The notes under the pieces are model-generated. The model worked only from the letters and a program-made list of their open reading frames with translations, searched no databases and was not told where the DNA came from. From Nocardioides mangrovi (GTDB taxonomy: Bacteria > Actinomycetota > Actinomycetes > Propionibacteriales > Nocardioidaceae), in NCBI RefSeq assembly GCF_020073815.1, contig NZ_JAIQZJ010000001.1, positions 868,001-932,000 on the forward strand: a stretch of DNA of 64,000 bases, written 5' to 3'. A program made the translations under genes and the position numbers. This document shows positions 45,403 through 54,178 of the stretch, in pieces (positions within the stretch are counted from its first letter, which is position 1; the number at the start of each line of letters is the position of its first letter).

Positions 45403-45810
45403 TCAGGCGGCCGCCTCGGGTGCGTCCGGGGCGGGCGGGTGCTGCTCGGGGCGCGTCGCCCGGGTGAACACGCTCGTCCCCCGGCTCAGGTCGTGGCCGA
45501 CGTGGATCGCGTCGATCTCGAACGAGACCACCTCGACGTTGTCGGCGTTGACGTAGGAGCGGGTCTCCAGCCGCCCGTGCACGACGACGGGGTCGCCGCG
45601 CCGCAGCGAGGCGGCGCAGTGCTCGGCCAGGGCACGCCAGACGTTCACGGAGAACCACTGCGTCTGGCCGTCGGACCACGACTCGGTGCGGCGGTTGAAC
45701 TTGCGGGGCGTGCACGCGAGCCGGAAGCTGGCCACCGGCACGTCGCCGGCCCGGCGCAGCTGGACGTCGGCTCCGAGCCAGCCGCGGACGGTGATGGTGC
45801 TGTCGCTCAT
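45403..45810 (-). CDS. ssb: Single-stranded DNA-binding protein (SSB paralogue)
   Basis: A 135-residue OB-fold protein: TVRGWLGADVQLRRAG, VASFRLACTPRKFN, WFSVNVWRALAEHCAASLRRGDPVVVHGRLETRSYV. It binds single-stranded DNA, probably as a tetramer. The tail is short and ends APEAAA, lacking the acidic DDDxPF tip by which the main SSB recruits partners. That points to an accessory (SsbB-like) protein. ATG 45810 after AGGAGAG. Confidence 0.85.
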   Translation of the reverse strand: MSDSTITVRGWLGADVQLRRAGDVPVASFRLACTPRKFNRRTESWSDGQTQWFSVNVWRALAEHCAASLRRGDPVVVHGRLETRSYVNADNVEVVSFEIDAIHVGHDLSRGTSVFTRATRPEQHPPAPDAPEAAA

Positions 45811-45975
45811 CGATCTCTCCTCGTCTCCGGGCCCGGGAGCGGGCCTCGTGGGTCGAGGACGAGGCAACGCGGCGGCACCGACGGTTCGCGTCCCGGCGTG
45901 GCCGGGCGGTGGAGAACGCGGTCCGAGCTCCGCCTGTGGACGGAAGGTGGCCCGGCTGCGCGGTGGACCGGAGGC

Positions 45976-47628
45976 TCAGGCCAGGGCGCGGGCGAGGCCG
46001 TTGCGGACCGTGGTGTAGGCCACCAGCTCGGTCTCGACGGGCTCGATGACGAGCTCGTGGGCCACCTCGTCCACGCCGTGCCGCAGCCGCTCGTCCGCGA
46101 CGGCGGCGCGGGCGCGGGCCATCCGGCCCACGAGCACCCGGGCGACCAGGCCGAGCACCAGCCCGAGCACGATGCCCCCGACCAGCAGCACCACCGGGAT
46201 CGGGGCGCCGGCGACCTGGAGGCTGTCGTCGCCGAGCCGGCCGAGCCCGGCCAGCGCACCGGTCCAGCCGAGGCCGGCGACCGCGGCCAGGAGCAGCAGC
46301 CACTGGAGGACCCGCACGAGCGTGCACCAGACGGGCAGCCGCGCGGCCCCGAGGTCGGTGGCCGCGAGCGCGCCGTCGAGCCGGTCGCCGAGCTCGTCGA
46401 GCCGGGACACGGAGGCGCGGCGCACGGCCTCGACCCACGGCTGGCCGAGGCCGGTCGAGACGTCGTCGGCGAGCGCCCGGACCTCGGCGTCGACGCGTTC
46501 GCGCTGGACGCCGGTCGCCTCGGGCACCGAGGTGCGGGTGCGGCCGCTGAGCCGCTCCCCCTCGTCGCCGAGGTCGAGGCCCAGCCGCTTGACCGGGTCG
46601 GTCTTGATGCCGGAGAGCCAGCCGATGATCGGCCAGCCGGTGGCCCGGTTGCCCCGGATCCGCAGCGACGCCTCGACGGCGTCGACCACGGTCGGGACGC
46701 CGGCGGCCTCCGCGAGCGCGGCGTCGAGCGCGGCCACCCGGGCCGGCTCGACCACGCGGGTCTGCCCGTCACCGGAGGCCGAGGACATGCGCTCGGCGGC
46801 GCCGCGGACGTCGGCGTCGAGGCGGGCGCGGGTGGACTGCTTCTGGGCGGCACGCGCGGCGATCTCGGCCCGCAGCTCCGGGACGCCGGTGCCGTTGCGG
46901 GCGCTCACGGCGAGCACCGGCACGCGGTCGAGCCCGTCGGCGTCGAGCAGCCGCCGGATGTCGTCGAGCATCGACTGGCGCCGCTCCTCGGGCACCGTGT
47001 CGATGTGGTTGAGGACCACGAGCATGACGTCCTGCTGCACCGCGGAGGGGGCGAGGTATCGCTCGTGGATGGCCGCGTCGGCGTACTTCTGCGGGTCGAG
47101 CACCCACACCATCACGTCCGCGAGGCCGATCAGGCGGTCGACCTCCAGGTGGTGGGAGACCTCGGTCGAGTCGTGGTCCGGCAGGTCGAGCAGGACCACG
47201 CCGTCGAGCTCGGCCTCGGCGCCGCGGCGGCCGCTGTCGAGCATCGAGTCGCGGGTGGTCTGGTGGCGCGGCGGGATGCCGAGCCACTCGAGCAGCTCGT
47301 CGGCGCCGTCACGGCCCCACACGCAGGCGGTCGCCCACGACGTCGTGGGCCGGCGTACGCCGACGGCGGAGAGCTCGAGCCCGGTGAGCGCGTTGAAGGT
47401 CGAGGACTTGCCGGACCCGGTGGCGCCGGCGATGGCGACCACGGTGTGCCGCGCGGAGAGGCGCAGGCGGCCCGCTGTGAGGTCGACGACCTGCTGGGCG
47501 GCGTCGACGAGCTCGTCGTCGAGCCGGCCCCGGGCGGCCCGGGTGGCGTCGTCGAGCCCGTCGATGCGGGCGCCGATGTCGGTGCCGCGGGTGACCAGGC
47601 GGTCGGTCCCCTCGAGCAAGGACGTCAT
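45976..47628 (-). CDS. Dynamin-like GTPase, second of a pair
   Basis: A 550-residue large GTPase. G1 GATGSGKSSTFN near residues 68-79, G3 LLDLPDHDST, G4-like NHIDTVP, G5-like VSARNGTG. The C-terminal half has helices and two adjacent membrane spans around residues 405-475 (LVRVLQWLLLLAAVAGL, and IPVVLLVGGIVLGLVLGLVARVLV), as in membrane-bound bacterial dynamins. It follows another GTPase gene by 53 bases. Streptomyces DynA/DynB and mycobacterial IniA/IniC are comparable tandem pairs; whether this pair acts in division or membrane repair is unknown. Confidence 0.78.
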   Translation of the reverse strand: MTSLLEGTDRLVTRGTDIGARIDGLDDATRAARGRLDDELVDAAQQVVDLTAGRLRLSARHTVVAIAGATGSGKSSTFNALTGLELSAVGVRRPTTSWATACVWGRDGADELLEWLGIPPRHQTTRDSMLDSGRRGAEAELDGVVLLDLPDHDSTEVSHHLEVDRLIGLADVMVWVLDPQKYADAAIHERYLAPSAVQQDVMLVVLNHIDTVPEERRQSMLDDIRRLLDADGLDRVPVLAVSARNGTGVPELRAEIAARAAQKQSTRARLDADVRGAAERMSSASGDGQTRVVEPARVAALDAALAEAAGVPTVVDAVEASLRIRGNRATGWPIIGWLSGIKTDPVKRLGLDLGDEGERLSGRTRTSVPEATGVQRERVDAEVRALADDVSTGLGQPWVEAVRRASVSRLDELGDRLDGALAATDLGAARLPVWCTLVRVLQWLLLLAAVAGLGWTGALAGLGRLGDDSLQVAGAPIPVVLLVGGIVLGLVLGLVARVLVGRMARARAAVADERLRHGVDEVAHELVIEPVETELVAYTTVRNGLARALA

Positions 47629-47681
47629 CTTCTCCCTCGACCCGCTGTGTGACAGTGCGTTCCCACCCTAGGGCACGGGGA

Positions 47682-49400
47682 TCAGGTCAGCAGATCCTGG
47701 TCCGGCCGGGCCTGCTCGTAGCGTCGGTCGTCGACCCGCCGGGCGGCCGCGCGCACCTGCTGGGCGGCGTCGTCGGGCACCGCGAGACCCTCCAGCAGTC
47801 CGAGGTAGCGGTCGCGCTCCCCCGCGAGCAGGGCGCGCACCCGCCGCTCGAGGTCGGCCCGGGCCCGCGAGACCAGGTCGCGGGTCAGCTCCGACCCGTA
47901 CACCGCCTCCAGGAGGCCGCGCCCGGCGCCGACGCCGGAGTCCTCCTCGTGCGTGGGCACCGCGTCCGAGAGCGCGAGCACGATCAGGGTGACGCTGAGG
48001 CCGCGTACGCCGTAGGCGAGGTAGCGGGCGGTCCTCCGCTCCGGACCCTCGGCCTTGACCAGCTCGGCCACCGTGGCCTGCCAGGCACGGACCTCGGCCT
48101 CCGCACGACGGCGCAGGTCGGTCGACGCGCGACCGAGGCCGGGGTCCGCGGCGAGCAGCGGCTTGCCGTGGTCGAGCGCCGACCAGGCGTCGTACGCCGC
48201 GGTCGCGCCGCGCTCGGCCTGGTCGAGCACCATCAGCTCCAGCGCCGACTCGAGCGCCACGGAGACCCGGTCGGCCTGCTGCGCGGTGCCCTTGACCGCG
48301 CTGACCAGCCGGTCGCGGATCCGGCCGGCGCGCTGCTCGAGCGAGCGCAGCAGCTCGCCGGTGCCGACCAGCTCGCGCCAACGGCCGAGCACCTCGCCGC
48401 GCAGCAGCGAGCCGTCGGAGCACGCGGCGACCGCGGCCTCCTCGGCGTCGTCGTAGGCCGTCGTGGCCGACTGGCGGAGCCCGTCGAGCGACACGACCTG
48501 CTCGGCGACGGCGTCGGCGACGACGTGGGCCTGTCGGGCGAGGGTGCGGACGGTGCCGTCGAGGGTCTGCCGGACCACGGCGGACCGGGCGTCGGAGTCG
48601 TCGGCGAGCGACTCGAGCCAGGCGCGGACGTCGGCGACCTCGCGGGCCGGCAGCAGGCCCTCCTCGTCGATCGCGGCCTCGTTGACGGTGAAGAGCGGGG
48701 AGTCCTTGAGCCCGCGGCTCGCGAGCATCCGGGCCAGGTGGGCGGCGACGGTCTCGACGGCGTCCGCGGGGGTGCGGTCGAGCACGATCGCGACCGCGGT
48801 GGAGCGCTCGGCGGCACGCTTGAGGTACTCCCACGGCACCTGGTCGGAGTAGCGGGCGGCGGAGGTGACGAAGAGCCACAGGTCACCGGCCGCCAGCAGC
48901 TGCGCGGCGAGCCTGCGGTTGTCCTCCTCGACGGAGTCGACGTCGGGCGCGTCGAGGATCGCGAGGCCGGCGGGCACGGTGTCGGAGGCGACCAGCTGGA
49001 GCGAGTGGCGGTCGTCGGTCGAGTGGTCGACCCGGACCAGGTCGGGCAGCAGCCGGTCCTGGCCGAACCACTGCGCGTCGTCGGGGTGGTGGACGAGGAC
49101 GGGCGACCGGGTGGTCGGCCGGAGCAGCCCGGACGCGGTGACGCGGCGGCCGACCAGCGTGTTGACCAGGGTCGACTTGCCCGCACCGGTCGAGCCGCCG
49201 ACGACGGCCAGCAGCGGCGCGTCGAGGCTCATCTGCCGCGGCAGCACGTAGTCCTCGAGCTGGTCGACCAGCTGCGTGAGCGTCGTACGGCGTGCCTCGA
49301 CCTCGGGCACGTCGAGCGGGAGCCGCACGGCCTGGAGCGCGTCGTGCAGCCGCACCAGGGCCGTGAGCATGCGGGACTCGTGGTCTGGGGAGACCGTCAT
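47682..49400 (-). CDS. Dynamin-like GTPase, first of a pair
   Basis: A 572-residue GTPase with G1 VVGGSTGAGKSTLVNTL near residues 63-79, G2-region RPTTRSPVL, G3 ILDAPDVDSVEE, and a G4-like VLDRTP. The C-terminal half is helical with a hydrophobic stretch YLAYGVRGLSVTLIVLAL near 470-487 that may touch the membrane. ATG 49400 overlaps the PrsW stop as ATGA. The partner GTPase follows. Side-by-side pairs are the rule for bacterial dynamin-like proteins and often form heteromers. Confidence 0.78.
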   Translation of the reverse strand: MTVSPDHESRMLTALVRLHDALQAVRLPLDVPEVEARRTTLTQLVDQLEDYVLPRQMSLDAPLLAVVGGSTGAGKSTLVNTLVGRRVTASGLLRPTTRSPVLVHHPDDAQWFGQDRLLPDLVRVDHSTDDRHSLQLVASDTVPAGLAILDAPDVDSVEEDNRRLAAQLLAAGDLWLFVTSAARYSDQVPWEYLKRAAERSTAVAIVLDRTPADAVETVAAHLARMLASRGLKDSPLFTVNEAAIDEEGLLPAREVADVRAWLESLADDSDARSAVVRQTLDGTVRTLARQAHVVADAVAEQVVSLDGLRQSATTAYDDAEEAAVAACSDGSLLRGEVLGRWRELVGTGELLRSLEQRAGRIRDRLVSAVKGTAQQADRVSVALESALELMVLDQAERGATAAYDAWSALDHGKPLLAADPGLGRASTDLRRRAEAEVRAWQATVAELVKAEGPERRTARYLAYGVRGLSVTLIVLALSDAVPTHEEDSGVGAGRGLLEAVYGSELTRDLVSRARADLERRVRALLAGERDRYLGLLEGLAVPDDAAQQVRAAARRVDDRRYEQARPDQDLLT

Positions 49401-50530
49401 CTCGTGGGTACCACCTGTCCAGGGAATGCGATCGACGGTCGGAGCGTGTCGATCCGCTGGAGGAACTCCTGTCCGCGCGCGGCATAGTCGGGCGGCGGGG
49501 TGCCTCGCAGGAAACGGTAGTGCAGGAAGCCGAGCTCGATAGCAGCCTGCTGGTAGTCGCGCATCGCCTGCTCTGCCGGTTTTCCGCCGACCTCCCGTGC
49601 GTAGGCCCTGCTGCGGCGCCGTGCGCCGAGGTCGACGACCCACCCGATGTCGGTCGCCGGGACCAGCCCGCGGGCGGCCGCGTCGGTAAGCGCGGAGGCG
49701 AGCAACCGACGCTCGGTGCTGCGCGACCAGACCGCGAGCGAGAACATGCCGATGAAGGCCGGGGCCATCAGCACGACGTACGCGAGCGCGAAGTTGCCGA
49801 GGCCGTAGACGGTCGCGGTGTTCCAGATCGCGTGCGCGGCGACGGCGCACGCGTAGCCCGCGAGCGGCCAGAGCGTGCGGCCCAGGCCGGTGCGGGACGC
49901 GACCGCCAGGCCGACGCCGACGCCGGTGAACGCCGTGAAGAGCGGGTGCGCGAACGGGCTGACCAGGCAGCGGACCACGAAGGTCGAGGTGACCGCCTCA
50001 GTGCCGCCCGGGCCCATGCCGTCGGTGCCGTTGTACGCCGCGGCCAGGTAGAGGATGTTCTCGGTGAACGCGAAGCCGATCCCGACCATGCCGGCGTAGA
50101 CGATGCCGTCGAGGACGCCGTCGAGCTCGGCGCGGCGCCACCAGAGCAGCAGCACCAGGAAGAGTCCCTTGGTGGCCTCCTCGGTCACCGGCGCGACGAT
50201 CTCGAGGCTCAGCGTGTCGGAGAAGCCGCCGACCAGGCCACCCACGCCCTGGAGCAGGATCGCGACGGCGGTCGCGACGAAGCCGCCCCACAGCAGACCC
50301 GCGGCGAGCAGGGTGCGCGGCTCGGGCTCGTAGCGGTCCAGCCAGATGTAGCAGCCGACCAGCGGGCCGACCGGCAGCGCCGCGAGCGCGGTCGCCAGGA
50401 CCACGCTGCCGGGGGCGCCCGAGAGCGCGACGATCGCGAGCATCACGAGGGCGCCGAGCAGCACCAGCACGGTCACGACGACCGTGAAGGCCACCGACGA
50501 CGCGGTGCCGCTCCGACGCGCTCCAGGCAT
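49397..50530 (-). CDS. prsW: PrsW family intramembrane metalloprotease
   Basis: Polytopic membrane protein of 377 residues with about eight spans and the PrsW glutamate/histidine motifs: APVTEEATKGLF near residues 111-122 (EExxK), FAFTENILY (ExxxN) and SPFAHPLFTAFTG and AAHAIWN (His). In Bacillus, PrsW cuts an anti-sigma factor; the target here is unknown. A cytosolic C-terminal tail of about 110 residues ends with the start of the GTPase gene. TAGGCT lies seven bases ahead of ATG 50530. Confidence 0.85.
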   Translation of the reverse strand: MPGARRSGTASSVAFTVVVTVLVLLGALVMLAIVALSGAPGSVVLATALAALPVGPLVGCYIWLDRYEPEPRTLLAAGLLWGGFVATAVAILLQGVGGLVGGFSDTLSLEIVAPVTEEATKGLFLVLLLWWRRAELDGVLDGIVYAGMVGIGFAFTENILYLAAAYNGTDGMGPGGTEAVTSTFVVRCLVSPFAHPLFTAFTGVGVGLAVASRTGLGRTLWPLAGYACAVAAHAIWNTATVYGLGNFALAYVVLMAPAFIGMFSLAVWSRSTERRLLASALTDAAARGLVPATDIGWVVDLGARRRSRAYAREVGGKPAEQAMRDYQQAAIELGFLHYRFLRGTPPPDYAARGQEFLQRIDTLRPSIAFPGQVVPTR

Positions 50531-50537
50531 GGGCGGC

Positions 50538-50543
50538 AGCCTA
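50538..50543 (-). promoter_or_regulatory. -10 box of prsW
   Basis: Minus-strand TAGGCT, seven bases from ATG 50530. Confidence 0.45.
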
Positions 50544-50576
50544 TCGGGGGCAGGCCGTCCGACCCGTCCCCCGGCG

Positions 50577-50582
50577 TACAGT
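50577..50582 (+). promoter_or_regulatory. -10 box of the M24 peptidase gene
   Basis: TACAGT, six bases before GTG 50589. Confidence 0.5.
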
Positions 50583-50588
50583 GGAGCG

Positions 50589-51953
50589 GTGAACGAGCAG
50601 CAGAGCGCCGACCCCAAGACCGAGAGCCACGACCCCGCCGTCCCGGAGGCCTACGCCGCGTTCATGCGCGAGGGCTGGGGCGAGCGCGAGCTCGACCTCC
50701 CGGTCCAGGACGTCGCCGGACCGGCCGCCGAGCGCCGGGCCCGCCTCGCCGCGGCGTTCCCGGGCGAGCGGCTCGTGCTCCCGGCCGGCACCTACAAGGT
50801 GCGCGCCTACGACACCGACTACCGCTTCCGTCCCGACACCGCCCACACCTACTTCTCCGGCAACCAGACCAGCGACGCCGTGCTGGTCGTCGAGGACGGC
50901 GAGTCCGTCCTCTACGCGCGGCCGCGGTCCTCGCGGGAGACCGACGAGTTCTTCCGCGACCGGCAGTACGGCGAGCTGTGGGCCGGCCGGCGCCCGTCAC
51001 TGAAGGAGATGTCGGACTCCCTCGGCATCGAGGTCTGCCACGTCGACGACCTCCCGACCTTCGGTGACGACCGCAAGACCCGCGACCTCACCACCGACGC
51101 CGACCTCGCGCGCGTCGCCTCCGAGCTGCGGCTCGTGAAGGACGACTGGGAGGTCGCGCAGCTGCAGGAGGCCTGCGACATCACCACGCTCGGCTTCGAG
51201 GACGTCGTGCGCGAGTGGGACCGCTGCATCGAAATGGGCGAGCGCTGGGTCGAGGGCACCTTCTTCCGCCGGGCGCGGGCGATGGGCAACGACATCGGCT
51301 ACGACTCGATCGTCGGCGGCGGCAAGCACGCCACCACGCTGCACTGGATCGAGAACTCCGGCCCGATCACGCCGGGCGAGCTCGTGCTGCTCGACATGGG
51401 TGTCGAGCAGCGCTCGCTCTACACCGCCGACGTGACCCGCACGCTGCCCGTCGACGGCACCTTCACCGACCTGCAGCGCCGCCTCTACGACCTCGTCCAT
51501 GCCGCCCAGGAGGCCGGCATCGCCGCGGTCCGCCCGGGCCAGCCCTTCCGGGCCGCCCACCACGCCGCGATGGAGGTGCTCGCCCACGGGCTGGCGGACC
51601 TCGACCTGCTGCCGGTCTCCGTCGAGGAGGCCCTCGACCCGGACAGCCGCGTCTACGCACGCTGGACCCTCCACGGCACCAGCCACATGCTCGGCATGGA
51701 CGTCCACGACTGCGGCATGGCCGCACCGGCGACGTACGCCGAGGGCACGCTGGCCGAGGGCATGGTGCTGACCGTGGAGCCGGGCCTCTACTTCCAGGAG
51801 GACGACCTGCTCGTCCCCGAGGAGCTGCGCGGCATCGGCATCCGGATCGAGGACGACATCCTCGTCACGGCCGACGAGCCGCTGAACCTCTCCGCCGCCC
51901 TCCCCCGCACCTCGACCGAGGTCGAGGAGTGGATGGGCCGGCTGCGCGGCTAA
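50589..51953 (+). CDS. pepP: Xaa-Pro aminopeptidase (M24 family)
   Basis: Removes an N-terminal residue ahead of proline. The 454-residue protein has an AMP_N domain (residues 30-200, including YRFRPDTAHTYFSGNQTSDAVLV) and the pita-bread catalytic domain with all five dimetal ligands: Asp in VLLDMGVEQ and in YTADVTRT, His in GTSHMLGMDVHD, Glu in TVEPGLYF and in GIRIEDDILV. Leaderless GTG start. Convergent with the Rpf-like gene, seven bases away. Confidence 0.93.
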   Translation: MNEQQSADPKTESHDPAVPEAYAAFMREGWGERELDLPVQDVAGPAAERRARLAAAFPGERLVLPAGTYKVRAYDTDYRFRPDTAHTYFSGNQTSDAVLVVEDGESVLYARPRSSRETDEFFRDRQYGELWAGRRPSLKEMSDSLGIEVCHVDDLPTFGDDRKTRDLTTDADLARVASELRLVKDDWEVAQLQEACDITTLGFEDVVREWDRCIEMGERWVEGTFFRRARAMGNDIGYDSIVGGGKHATTLHWIENSGPITPGELVLLDMGVEQRSLYTADVTRTLPVDGTFTDLQRRLYDLVHAAQEAGIAAVRPGQPFRAAHHAAMEVLAHGLADLDLLPVSVEEALDPDSRVYARWTLHGTSHMLGMDVHDCGMAAPATYAEGTLAEGMVLTVEPGLYFQEDDLLVPEELRGIGIRIEDDILVTADEPLNLSAALPRTSTEVEEWMGRLRG

Positions 51954-51960
51954 GCCACCT

Positions 51961-52281
51961 CTAGGCACAGCTCGGCCAGGCGCCCCAGCCCTGGCCGTTC
52001 TGGATCCGCTCGGCGACGCGGATCTGCTGCGCCTTGGTCGCGCGGTGCGGGTAGGCCGCGAACCGTCGCCCGCCGTACCCGTTCCAGGTGCGCTTGCTGA
52101 TCTGCAGGCCGCCGAAGTAGCCGTTGCCGGTGTTGATGTGCCAGCGACCGCCGGACTCGCACTGGGCGATCCGGTTCCAGGTGCGGGCCGAGGCCGCGTC
52201 GGCGGAGGTGGCGGTGCCGACGACCGGGGTGATGGTGGCCGCCGCCAAGGCGGCCGTGGTCAGGAGCGTGCGCATGCGCAT
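51961..52281 (-). CDS. Secreted transglycosylase-like (resuscitation-promoting factor) protein
   Basis: A 106-residue exported muralytic domain. Signal peptide residues 1-32 (TTAALAAATITPVVGTATSADA), then the Rpf core: WNRIAQCESGGRWHINTGNGYFGGLQISKRTWNGYGG near 38-74 with the catalytic Glu in CESGG, and RIQNGQGWGAWPSCA at the C-terminus with the Cys-Cys disulfide pair. Very short, just the catalytic domain without G5 or LysM. ATG 52281 follows GAGGAG. Its leader looks like a c-di-AMP riboswitch. Confidence 0.9.
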   Translation of the reverse strand: MRMRTLLTTAALAAATITPVVGTATSADAASARTWNRIAQCESGGRWHINTGNGYFGGLQISKRTWNGYGGRRFAAYPHRATKAQQIRVAERIQNGQGWGAWPSCA

Positions 52282-52289
52282 GGTTGATC

Positions 52290-52436
52290 TCCTCGAACGC
52301 CTGCGGGGTCGGAGGCCGCGGATGTGCGGCGCCACCGCTCCTGCCTCGGATCACATCGCGGGACTCCCGGTCGGGCAGGACGCGGCGGACCGGGGCCGCC
52401 CCGGGGTCACCCGGGGCGGATCGACCGTAGGCAGGT
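52290..52436 (-). promoter_or_regulatory. Candidate ydaO-type (c-di-AMP) riboswitch
   Basis: The minus-strand leader of the Rpf-like gene carries segments usual in actinobacterial ydaO elements before rpf genes: a CCTGC near 52435 that can pair with GCAGG near 52300 as P1, a CCGCCCCGGG-TGA-CCCGGGGCGG hairpin (52398-52422), then CGTCCTGCCCGACCGGGAG and the exit CGCAGGCGTTCGAGGAG next to the ribosome-binding site. A covariance search was not possible. Confidence 0.55.
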
Positions 52437-52450
52437 CCCCGGGCCGGAAC

Positions 52451-53599
52451 TCAAGTCGAGGACGGCCGGGCCCCGCCCGGGTTGTGGTCGAGACCACGCA
52501 GCAGCGAGCGCCGCAGGCGTGGCCCGAACGGCCGCTCCACCCATCGGTGCACCGCCCACGCCAGGGTCGTGGTGGCACCGATCGCCACGGCGAGGACGAC
52601 CCACTTGTCGACGTAGGGGTGCAGGGTCTTGATGATCCACAGCCCGTAGACCTGGTGGACGAGGTAGAGCGGGTAGGTGAGCAGCCCGGCCGTGCTCAGC
52701 CAGCGCCACTGCAGGTGCTGCAGCCGCGTCGTCGAGGCGAGGGCGACCAGCCCGAACGACCCGAGCAGCACCAGCGAGATGACCCACGGGTCCGGCGCGG
52801 CACCGGTGTGCTCCGTCGTGGCCGACATGTCCCCGGTGACGGTGGTGATGCACAGCGCGAGCTCGAACGCGATCCCCAGCACCAGCAGCGGCGACCAGCC
52901 CTCCCGGTGCACGAGGTAGAGGAGCATGCCCGCCGCGAAGAACGGCGCGCCGTACGCGTCGAGGAGCACGCTGAACGCCGTGTCGTCGTACTGGCTGAAG
53001 ACGGCGCCGACGACCGGCCAGATCAGGGCGACGGCGATGACCCGGTCACGGGTGATCCCCCACATGAGGAAGAGACCGATCAGCAGGTAGAACCGCAGCT
53101 CCACCCAGAGCGTCCAGTAGACGCTGTCGACGTCGGTGGTGCCGAAGGCGCCCTGCACCATCGTCAGGTTCGTGACGGTGTCGAGCGGGTTGAAGACGCG
53201 CAGGTAGGCGCCGGCGGCGACGAGGAGGGTCGCGGTGAGCAGGACACCGGCCCAGTACGCCGGGAACAGGCGGCTCGCGCGGCTCGCGACGAACTGCGGG
53301 ATCGACCGCCCCCAGGCGCTCATCAGGATGACGAAGCCGGACAGGAAGAAGAACAGCTGCACGCCGAGGTTGCCGTAGCGCGTGGCGTCGAAGAGGCGCG
53401 GGAACTGCCCGCCGGGCTCGAGGCCCCAGAAGGACGAGTGGATCGCGGTGAAGTGGTAGAGCACGACACCGGCGGCGGCCACGAAGCGGAGCCCGTCAAG
53501 GAGGGCCAGGCGACCGGCCCGCGGCCGCGCCGGTGTCGCAGTGGGTGCGGGTGGCGTCGAGCGGTCGGTACGGACGGGTGCCTCGATCGTCGTCTGCAT
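52451..53599 (-). CDS. Acyltransferase 3 family membrane protein
   Basis: Polytopic protein of 382 residues with about ten spans, of the OatA/NodX-type family that transfers acyl groups to extracellular sugars. Motifs: LDGLRFVAAAGVVLYHFTAIHSSF with the conserved Arg/His near residues 35-55, FFFLSGFVILM, RLFPAYWAGV and WTLWVELRFYLLIG. No SGNH extension. The substrate might be peptidoglycan, an antibiotic or a wall polysaccharide. ATG 53599. Monocistronic. Confidence 0.88.
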   Translation of the reverse strand: MQTTIEAPVRTDRSTPPAPTATPARPRAGRLALLDGLRFVAAAGVVLYHFTAIHSSFWGLEPGGQFPRLFDATRYGNLGVQLFFFLSGFVILMSAWGRSIPQFVASRASRLFPAYWAGVLLTATLLVAAGAYLRVFNPLDTVTNLTMVQGAFGTTDVDSVYWTLWVELRFYLLIGLFLMWGITRDRVIAVALIWPVVGAVFSQYDDTAFSVLLDAYGAPFFAAGMLLYLVHREGWSPLLVLGIAFELALCITTVTGDMSATTEHTGAAPDPWVISLVLLGSFGLVALASTTRLQHLQWRWLSTAGLLTYPLYLVHQVYGLWIIKTLHPYVDKWVVLAVAIGATTTLAWAVHRWVERPFGPRLRRSLLRGLDHNPGGARPSST

Positions 53600-53794
53600 C
53601 CGTTCGGACGCTACCGACGGAACCCAAGAACCACCTGAACGGGTGAGGGTGCCCTCGCTGTGCGCCGGGCACTGACCCCTCAGGAGGCGGCGGGCCCCGG
53701 CACTCCACTCACGCAGCGCAGCGACGGAACCCGCCGTCTCCGTCCACGTCCGGCGACCGGCATGCGGCATACTGACCGCGGCTCACAGCCGCCC

Positions 53795-53868
53795 GCCTCC
53801 GTAGCTCAGCTGGATAGAGCAGCGGCCTTCTAATCCGCCGGTCACAGGTTCGAGTCCTGTCGGGGGCG
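53795..53868 (+). tRNA. tRNA-Arg (anticodon TCT)
   Basis: 74 bases with a full cloverleaf: acceptor GCCTCCG/CGGGGGC, D arm GCTC...GAGC, anticodon loop CTTCTAA, T arm ACAGG-TTCGAGT-CCTGT. The 3' CCA is not encoded. The closing pair of the anticodon stem (C31 opposite T39) is a mismatch. Confidence 0.93.
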
Positions 53869-53951
53869 CTCACCACGATGCATGGATTCCACTGACCGGT
53901 GACGTGCGGGCCGTGGGCAGTCGCGTGGTGACACGTCTTCGGTCGACGGGT

Positions 53952-53997
53952 GGCGTCTCTGCAGCATCGCGGGTTTCGCCCGCGCGGGTGAGACGCC
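53952..53997. repeat. Nested hairpin between tRNA-Arg and the kinase gene
   Basis: Outer stem GGCGTCTC/GAGACGCC, inner stem GCGGG-TTTCG-CCCGC. The 310 bases 53869-54178 otherwise hold no gene I can support; a terminator or small RNA is possible. Confidence 0.4.
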
Positions 53998-54178
53998 GAT
54001 AACCCACGACGGTCATGCTGACTGCGGCCACGAGGCGTTGCCGCCGCCGTCACACTGGCCAGCCCTCAGATGACCGAGATCGCAGCCGATGCGAAGGGTG
54101 CACTACGGTGACCCGTTCCTCGAGCATCGGGGGCGCGAGCGAGGCTCGGGCAGCAGCTCACACCCAGTTCAACCTCAG

